Notes under the pieces: generated by a model
Database searches by the model: none
What the model saw: only the letters and a program-made list of their open reading frames with translations
What the model was told of the DNA's origin: nothing
In this document: piece by piece, positions 1 to 6,087 of the stretch
Layout: each line of letters opens with the position of its first letter
Position numbering within the stretch: the first letter of the stretch is position 1
From: Deltaproteobacteria bacterium
Lineage (GTDB): Bacteria > Desulfobacterota > Syntrophia > Syntrophales > UBA2210
Length of the DNA: 6,087 nt
Reading direction: 5' to 3'
NCBI GenBank assembly: GCA_016934695.1
Contig: JAFGSH010000186.1
Coordinates: 1-6,087, forward strand
Position numbers and translations under genes: made by a program

Positions 1-345
1 ATGACGGTTCTTGAACTGTCTGAAATGGTGAAAGAACTGGAAGAGAAGTTTGGTGTCTCCGCGGCGGCCCCGGTGGCGGCTGTAGCGGCGGCGGCCGGAC
101 CTGCAGCGGCGGCAGCCGGACCGGCGGAAGAGAAGACGGACTTCAGCGTTATTCTCACGGGGTTCGGTGACCAGAAGATCCAGGTGATCAAGGTCGCACG
201 GGCCGTGACGGGGCTGGGGTTGAAAGAGGCCAAGGACCTCGTTGAGGGTGTTCCCAAGCCCGTTAAAGAGGGCGTGTCGAAGGACGAGGCCGAGGAGATA
301 AAGAAGAAGCTGGAAGAAGTGGGCGCAACGGTAGAGATCAAGTAA
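1..345 (+). CDS. rplL: 50S ribosomal protein L7/L12 (5'-truncated by window edge)
   Basis: L7/L12 is the multicopy stalk protein of the large ribosomal subunit; its C-terminal domain recruits and stimulates GTPase factors (EF-Tu, EF-G, IF2, RF3). Seen here: the end of the N-terminal dimerisation/L10-binding domain (residues 1-20 of the visible part, ending [10 protein letters not shown]), a long Ala/Pro/Gly hinge (about 18-44), and the complete C-terminal domain (about 45-114) with [22 protein letters not shown] and [18 protein letters not shown], ending GATVEIK-TAA. The visible reading frame begins with ATG at base 1, but this Met aligns with Met15 of E. coli L7/L12 (MSVMDVVEL), so about 14 N-terminal residues lie upstream and the full protein should be near 128 residues. 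The position directly before rpoB is the canonical rplJ-rplL-rpoB-rpoC order. Identity is certain; the true start is not visible. Confidence 0.98.
   Translation: MTVLELSEMVKELEEKFGVSAAAPVAAVAAAAGPAAAAAGPAEEKTDFSVILTGFGDQKIQVIKVARAVTGLGLKEAKDLVEGVPKPVKEGVSKDEAEEIKKKLEEVGATVEIK
85..126 (+). repeat. 21-bp tandem duplication in the L7/L12 hinge
   Basis: Two adjacent, in-frame 21-bp units, 85-105 and 106-126, match at 18 of 21 positions and each encodes the same heptapeptide AAAAGPA. The three differences (unit positions 9, 18 and 21) are all third-codon, synonymous changes. The repeat lies in the flexible hinge linking the dimerisation domain to the factor-binding domain, so it lengthens the linker without touching a folded domain. 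The heptad before it (AAPVAAV) does not fit the unit, so I count two copies only. Confidence 0.85.
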
Positions 346-368
346 CAGTGTCCGTCGTTGCACGTTAC

Positions 369-459
369 AAGGAGATTCAATGGTGTGAGTGGAAGCCAGA
401 GGCCGGAAAGGATCTTTCTATTCTGGCTTCTCTCTTTTCTGCAGGGTAGACCATTATAA
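369..459 (+). other. Possible leader ORF(s) behind an orphan Shine-Dalgarno sequence
   Basis: AAGGAG at 369-374 is a stronger ribosome binding site than the one directly before rpoB, yet no recognised gene follows. Five bases downstream is ATG at 380, giving only Met-Val-stop (TGA 386-388). A GTG at 385, ten bases from the Shine-Dalgarno, opens a 24-codon frame (beginning VSGSQRPERIFLFWLL) that runs through the whole hairpin at 392-430 and stops at TAA 457-459, overlapping the rpoB Shine-Dalgarno. I do not recognise the peptide. Its position would suit a leader peptide coupling translation to the attenuator or to rpoB initiation, but a frame this short is easily due to chance, and the ATG at 380 would compete with the GTG. 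This is inference only. Confidence 0.15.
392..440 (+). terminator. Hairpin plus T-rich tail between rplL and rpoB (likely attenuator)
   Basis: GAAGCCAGA (392-400) pairs perfectly with TCTGGCTTC (422-430), with a possible G-T wobble extending it at 401/421. Inside the 21-base loop a second small stem can form: GAAAG (406-410) with CTTTC (414-418) around GAT. The outer stem is followed at once by TCTCTTTTCT (431-440). In E. coli a partial terminator in the rplL-rpoB spacer lowers beta/beta' expression relative to L7/L12, and an RNase III site lies nearby. The same position and architecture suggest the same role here. The T-run is interrupted by C and the loop is long for a classical terminator, which fits incomplete rather than full termination, as rpoB must be transcribed. 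It could instead be an RNA-processing hairpin. Confidence 0.6.
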
Positions 460-462
460 GGA
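458..462 (+). promoter_or_regulatory. Ribosome binding site of rpoB
   Basis: AAGGA, five bases before the ATG at 468. An in-frame stop (TAG 447-449) lies upstream with no other start codon between, so this site fixes the rpoB start. It lies outside the hairpin at 392-430 and should be accessible. Confidence 0.75.
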
Positions 463-467
463 TCACT

Positions 468-3400
468 ATGGGTACGTATAGAAAAAGTTTTGGCCGCATC
501 AAGAAGATAGTAGAGATACCCGATCTCATAGAAATTCAGCGAAAGTCCTATGAGAAATTCCTCCAGGCCGACGTGGAACCTGAAAAGAGGGGGAACTTCG
601 GTCTTCAGGGGGCCTTTAAGAGTGTCTTCCCCATTGTCGATTTCAGCGGGAAATGTTCCCTGGAATTCGTCAGCTATAAGATAGGCAATGCCCGGTACGA
701 TGTCCGAGAGTGTACGCAGCGGGGAATGACCTATAACGCCCCCCTGCGGGTCGTGGTCCGGCTGGTCGTCTTCGACAATAACGGCCGCGGCAGCGAGCAG
801 AAGACGATACGCGACATCAAGGAACAGGAGATATACTTCGGCGAGATTCCGCTCATGACCGAAAAGGGTACCTTCAACATCAACGGTACCGAACGGGTCA
901 TCGTCAGCCAGTTGCACCGCTCGCCGGGGATCTTCTTCGGCCACGACAAGGGGAAGACCCATGTCAGCGGAAAACTGATCTATTCGGCGAGGGTGATCCC
1001 CATACGGGGTTCGTGGCTTGATCTTGAATTTGATCCGAAGGACATTCTCTACGCCAGGGTGGACAGGAGGAGGAAGATGCCGGTCACGGTCCTCCTCAAG
1101 GCCATGGGATATTCGGCGGAAGAACTGGTGGCCTATTTTTACAATATTGAGAAGGTCGTCATCAGTAGCGACCGCGTCTCTCTGATCGTGGATGATAACC
1201 TGATCGGCGAGAGGCTGCCCGAAGATATCAAGGATTCAAAGACCGGAGAGATACTCCTTAAGAAAGGAAGGAAGATTTCCAGGGCCTTCCTGAAGAAGGT
1301 AGAGGATATGGGGATGAACCGTCTGGATGTGGGCAGGGATTACCTTGTGGGAAGGGTCCTTGCTGCGGACGTGGTCGATGCCTCAACCGGTGAAGTCCTC
1401 CTGAAATGTAACGATGAACTGAACGCGGATGGCGTGAATCTCCTCTACGAAAGGGAAATCACGGAGGTCAAACTGATTCAGCTCGATGAGGAGGGAACGA
1501 ATGCCTATATCCGCAACACCATGCTCATCGATAAGATCGAGACCCAAGAGGACGCCATTATCGACATATACCGAAGACTGAGACCCAGCAATCCCCCCTC
1601 GATTGAAACCGCCCACCGGTTTTTCAACAGTCTCTTCTTCAGTAACGACAGTTATGACCTCTCCGATGTCGGACGGGTGAAGATGAACTACAAGCTTCGC
1701 ATGAATGTGCCGTCCGATATGACCGTCCTCCGTCGGGAGGATGTCATGGAGGCGGTGAGGTATCTCATTAATCTGAAGAACGGTGCGCCCGAGTACAGCG
1801 TCGATGATATCGATCACCTGGGAAACCGGAGAATCAGATCCGTGGGAGAGCTGATCGAAAACCAGTACCGGATCGGCCTGGTGAGGATGGAGCGTGCCAT
1901 CAAGGAGAAGATGAATCTCCTCGATATAGAAACGATGATGCCGCACGATCTCATCAATGCGAAACCGGTGACCGCAGTGGTCAACGAATTCTTCGGGAGC
2001 AGCCAGTTGTCCCAATTCATGGATCAGACCAATCCCCTCTCCGAGATCACGCACAAGAGGAGGCTGTCGGCCCTCGGTCCCGGGGGGCTTACCCGTGAGC
2101 GGGCGGGGTTCGAGGTGCGGGATGTCCACAATACCCACTACGGACGTGTGTGTCCCGTCGAGACGCCGGAAGGTCCCAATATCGGCCTGATCGTATCCCT
2201 CAGCGCCTACGCCCGGGTCAACGCCTTCGGTTTTATAGAGACGCCGTACCGGGTGGTAAGGCACGGGAAGGTCCTTGATGAGATCCGGTATCTCACTGCA
2301 ACGGAGGAAGAAGACTATATCATCGCACAGGCGAACGTCCCCGTTGATGCAAAGGGGAAATTCATCGGGGATCTCATCACGGCACGGAAGAGCGGAAATT
2401 ACGTAACCGTCAGTCCCGGGGAGATCGATCTGATGGACGTATCCCCCAGTCAGCTTGTCTCGGTTGCCGCCGGGTTGATCCCCTTCCTGGAACACGACGA
2501 CGCCAACCGGGCCCTGATGGGATCGAATATGCAGCGTCAGGCCGTTCCGCTGCTCAAGCCGGAGGCCCCCCTCGTGGGGACCGGCATGGGGTCGGTTGTC
2601 GCCCGGGATTCGGGTGCCGTCATCGTGGCAAAGGAATCCGGGGTTGTGGAGGATGTTGATGCTTCGAGGATTGTGATCAGGCGTGATGTCAGAGAGCTGG
2701 CTGCGTCCGATATCGGTGTCGATATCTATAACCTGACCAAGTATCAGCGCTCAAACCAGAATACCTGTTTCAATCACAAACCCGTCGTGGAAAAGGGGAA
2801 CAGGGTCAAGAAAGGGGACATCATCGCGGACGGCCCGGCTACCGATAACGGAGAACTGGCGCTGGGAAGGAATGTGATGGTCGCCTTCATGCCGTGGGGC
2901 GGATACAACTATGAAGATTCCATCCTGATCAGCGAGAGGATCGCGAAGGATGATATCTATACCTCCGTCCACATAGAAGAATTCGAAACGGTGGCGAGAG
3001 ACACCAAGCTGGGCAAGGAAGAGGTCACGCGGGATATCCCCAACGTGGGAGAGGATGCGCTGAGGAATCTGGATGAGAGCGGTATCGTCAGGATGGGTGC
3101 GGCGGTCAAGGCGGGGGATATCCTTGTCGGAAAGGTCACGCCGAAGGGTGAAACCCAGCTGTCGCCGGAGGAAAAGCTGCTGCGGGCCATATTCGGGGAA
3201 AAGGCCGGTGATGTCAGGGATACCTCTCTCCGGGTTCCCCCCGGTGTCGACGGCGTGGTGATCGATGCCAAGATCTTTACCCGTAAAGGAGCCGATAAGG
3301 ACAGCAGGTCCAAGGAGATAGAAGACGAGGAAATCGAAGGCCTTCTGAAGGACCGGGATGATGAGATCAGGATCATCACCGAAAATGTGGAGAAAAAGAT

Positions 3401-4556
3401 CTCAGAACTGCTGGCAGGGAAGACCTCCGCCTCAAAACTGGCCGATCCGAACGGCAGGAAGATCCTTCTGAAGAAGGGGGAAGCCATTACGCGGGAGGCC
3501 CTTGAGAATATCCCCTTCAGGTTCTGGAAGGATATCACCCTTGACGATTACGAGACGGAAGAAAAGGTGCGGGCCCTGCTGGCGGGTCTCGCCGAACGCA
3601 TCGAGAGCGTCGAGACCTTCTTTGCGGAAAAGGTGGAAAAACTGAAGACGGGAGACGAACTCCCGCCCGGCGTGATCAAGCTGGTCAAGGTGTATGTCGC
3701 CATCAAGCGGAAGCTCTCCGTCGGCGACAAGATGGCGGGGAGACACGGTAACAAGGGGGTGCTTTCGAGGATACTCCCGGAGGAGGACATGCCCTTCTTC
3801 GAGGACGGGACCCCGGTCGATATCGTCCTGAATCCCCTCGGCGTGCCGTCGCGTATGAATGTCGGTCAGATCCTCGAAACCCATCTCGGGTGGGCGGCCA
3901 AGGGATTAGGTGAAAAGATTCAGGATATCCTGAACGGATCCGGCATGGACGTGGTGAGAAAAGAGCTGAAGAGCGTGTATAGTTCCCCAGAGTTTAACGC
4001 CTTCGTTGACGGGGCGACCGATGACGAACTCAGGGGATTTGCCCGCAGACTGGAAAAGGGGGTCCCCGTGGCGACGCCGGTCTTTGATGGAGCCCATGAG
4101 GAGGAAATCAAGGGCATGCTCAAATCGGCCGGTCTCCCGGAGACTGGTCAGACGAGACTCTACGACGGCCGGACGGGAGAGCCCTTCGATCAGCCGGTGA
4201 CCGTGGGCATGATCTACATGATGAAGCTTCATCACCTTGTCGATGATAAGATACATGCACGGTCCATCGGTCCTTACTCCCTGGTTACCCAGCAGCCGCT
4301 GGGAGGAAAGGCGCAGTTCGGTGGTCAGAGACTGGGTGAGATGGAGGTCTGGGCCATTGAAGCCTACGGCGCCGCCTACGCGCTGCAGGAATTTCTCACC
4401 GTCAAGGCGGATGACGTGGCGGGGAGGACGAGGATGTACGAGGCGATCGTCAAGGGGGAACACACTCTGGAGCCCGGACTTCCTGAATCCTTCAACGTGC
4501 TGGTCAAGGAATTGCAGGGCCTGGCCATTAATGTTGAATTGATAGAGGATGTGTAG
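468..4556 (+). CDS. rpoB: DNA-directed RNA polymerase subunit beta
   Basis: Beta is one of the two large catalytic subunits of RNA polymerase (alpha2-beta-beta'-omega). The 1362 residues compare with 1342 in E. coli. Domains in order: protrusion/lobe N-terminus ([31 protein letters not shown] near 130-150); lobe with an insertion at about 240-350 corresponding to the E. coli beta insertion near 225-343; the fork loop and rifampicin pocket (510-536); [13 protein letters not shown]; the [13 protein letters not shown] motif with E816/D817 matching E. coli E813/D814; the flap region (about 888-927, [20 protein letters not shown]); a second charged, helix-rich insertion (about 930-1070) where E. 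coli has its beta 938-1042 insertion; [12 protein letters not shown] with K1088 and K1096 matching catalytic-centre lysines K1065 and K1073; and the C-terminal clamp segment ([24 protein letters not shown]) that interlocks with beta'. The start is ATG behind AAGGA; the stop is TAG. The frame is unbroken and no key residue is missing. Expression is probably tuned by the hairpin upstream. Confidence 0.99.
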   Translation: MGTYRKSFGRIKKIVEIPDLIEIQRKSYEKFLQADVEPEKRGNFGLQGAFKSVFPIVDFSGKCSLEFVSYKIGNARYDVRECTQRGMTYNAPLRVVVRLVVFDNNGRGSEQKTIRDIKEQEIYFGEIPLMTEKGTFNINGTERVIVSQLHRSPGIFFGHDKGKTHVSGKLIYSARVIPIRGSWLDLEFDPKDILYARVDRRRKMPVTVLLKAMGYSAEELVAYFYNIEKVVISSDRVSLIVDDNLIGERLPEDIKDSKTGEILLKKGRKISRAFLKKVEDMGMNRLDVGRDYLVGRVLAADVVDASTGEVLLKCNDELNADGVNLLYEREITEVKLIQLDEEGTNAYIRNTMLIDKIETQEDAIIDIYRRLRPSNPPSIETAHRFFNSLFFSNDSYDLSDVGRVKMNYKLRMNVPSDMTVLRREDVMEAVRYLINLKNGAPEYSVDDIDHLGNRRIRSVGELIENQYRIGLVRMERAIKEKMNLLDIETMMPHDLINAKPVTAVVNEFFGSSQLSQFMDQTNPLSEITHKRRLSALGPGGLTRERAGFEVRDVHNTHYGRVCPVETPEGPNIGLIVSLSAYARVNAFGFIETPYRVVRHGKVLDEIRYLTATEEEDYIIAQANVPVDAKGKFIGDLITARKSGNYVTVSPGEIDLMDVSPSQLVSVAAGLIPFLEHDDANRALMGSNMQRQAVPLLKPEAPLVGTGMGSVVARDSGAVIVAKESGVVEDVDASRIVIRRDVRELAASDIGVDIYNLTKYQRSNQNTCFNHKPVVEKGNRVKKGDIIADGPATDNGELALGRNVMVAFMPWGGYNYEDSILISERIAKDDIYTSVHIEEFETVARDTKLGKEEVTRDIPNVGEDALRNLDESGIVRMGAAVKAGDILVGKVTPKGETQLSPEEKLLRAIFGEKAGDVRDTSLRVPPGVDGVVIDAKIFTRKGADKDSRSKEIEDEEIEGLLKDRDDEIRIITENVEKKISELLAGKTSASKLADPNGRKILLKKGEAITREALENIPFRFWKDITLDDYETEEKVRALLAGLAERIESVETFFAEKVEKLKTGDELPPGVIKLVKVYVAIKRKLSVGDKMAGRHGNKGVLSRILPEEDMPFFEDGTPVDIVLNPLGVPSRMNVGQILETHLGWAAKGLGEKIQDILNGSGMDVVRKELKSVYSSPEFNAFVDGATDDELRGFARRLEKGVPVATPVFDGAHEEEIKGMLKSAGLPETGQTRLYDGRTGEPFDQPVTVGMIYMMKLHHLVDDKIHARSIGPYSLVTQQPLGGKAQFGGQRLGEMEVWAIEAYGAAYALQEFLTVKADDVAGRTRMYEAIVKGEHTLEPGLPESFNVLVKELQGLAINVELIEDV
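1995..2075 (+). other. Rifampicin-binding cluster I of RpoB, drug-sensitive-type residues
   Basis: Residues 510-536 equal E. coli RpoB 507-533 (offset +3). The classic resistance positions keep the sensitive residues: Q516 (E. coli Q513), D519 (D516), H529 (H526), R532 (R529) and S534 (S531). The differences from E. coli that I can see are Thr at 521 (E. coli N518) and Leu at 533 (E. coli I530); I recall MDQTNPL as common in other bacteria, so I read the Thr as lineage variation. The sequence shows no sign of acquired rifampicin resistance. Confidence 0.85.
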
Positions 4557-4583
4557 GGGATCCTCAGAACCTATTAGAAAAAA

Positions 4584-4588
4584 GGGAG
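4584..4588 (+). promoter_or_regulatory. Ribosome binding site of rpoC
   Basis: GGGAG, preceded by six A bases (4578-4583), lies nine bases before the GTG at 4598. An in-frame TGA at 4589-4591 excludes any earlier start, and the next in-frame ATG is at codon 78, after the first zinc-binding cysteines. The site therefore decides the GTG start. The 41-base rpoB-rpoC spacer holds nothing else I can support. Confidence 0.75.
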
Positions 4589-4591
4589 TGA

Positions 4592-6087
<1,496 letters not shown>

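Noticed and set aside
1..3. ATG at the first base as the true start of rplL.
   Set aside because: By alignment with known L7/L12, about 14 residues of the N-terminal dimerisation domain would be missing; the Met is internal and the gene starts upstream of the window.
455..460. TATAAG as a -10 promoter element for rpoB.
   Set aside because: No -35-like sequence lies 16-18 bases upstream (that stretch is CTCTTT-like), and a start a few bases later would leave almost no 5' leader. The site overlaps the ribosome binding site, so the resemblance is likely incidental.
2028..2030. Thr521 (E. coli N518) in the rifampicin pocket as a resistance mutation.
   Set aside because: The main resistance positions (E. 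coli 513, 516, 526, 529, 531) carry sensitive-type residues, and MDQTNPL is as I recall a common natural form in other bacteria.
1383..2495. A 370-codon open frame on the minus strand inside rpoB.
   Set aside because: It lies wholly antisense to strongly conserved RpoB sequence, including the rifampicin pocket. Its protein resembles no family I know and is rich in His, Asp, Leu and Gly as expected from antisense reading of rpoB codons, and no own ribosome binding site was evident. It is a shadow of the sense codon use.
2957..3538. A 193-codon Ser-rich open frame on the minus strand inside rpoB, with further minus-strand frames at 3432-3884 and 3906-4463.
   Set aside because: Low-complexity Ser/Phe/Arg composition is typical of antisense readings of Lys/Glu-rich coding sequence; there is no recognisable domain, and the sense frame is clearly RpoB throughout.

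Overview
This window is a piece of the core bacterial ribosomal-protein/RNA-polymerase (rif/beta) operon, read entirely on the + strand. It holds the 3' part of rplL (ribosomal protein L7/L12), a complete rpoB (RNA polymerase beta subunit, 1362 codons) and the first 496 codons of rpoC (beta' subunit), which runs off the right edge. The window opens inside rplL: the ATG at position 1 aligns with an internal Met of L7/L12, not the true start.

The organism looks like a Gram-negative bacterium of the former Deltaproteobacteria (Desulfobacterota, Syntrophales/Geobacter-like). I infer this from recalled family sequences: the RpoB N-terminus, the RpoC opening, the proteobacterial-type RpoB insertion regions and the moderately high GC. 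The phylum is a moderate-confidence guess and was not checked by search.

Layout: 1-345 rplL (5' truncated), with a perfect protein-level heptapeptide duplication in its hinge. 346-467 is a 122-nt spacer with a strong orphan Shine-Dalgarno sequence, tiny potential leader ORFs, and a 9-bp GC-containing hairpin followed by a T-rich run, placed like the partial terminator (attenuator) known between rplL and rpoB in E. coli. 468-4556 is rpoB. 4557-4597 is a short spacer with the rpoC Shine-Dalgarno sequence. 4598-6087 is rpoC, starting with GTG. There is no gene-free stretch over 300 bases.

How the genes work together: L7/L12 forms the ribosomal stalk that recruits translation GTPases, and beta and beta' form the catalytic clamp of RNA polymerase. 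Co-transcription links ribosome and polymerase supply; an attenuator between them would let the cell make much more L7/L12 than beta/beta'.

I see no mobile element, CRISPR array, tRNA, rRNA or accessory system. All key catalytic and zinc-binding motifs I checked are intact and there are no frameshifts. The window is essentially ordinary housekeeping DNA; the points worth a second look are in the rplL-rpoB spacer, the L7/L12 hinge duplication and the repeated motif in the RpoB insertion domains.
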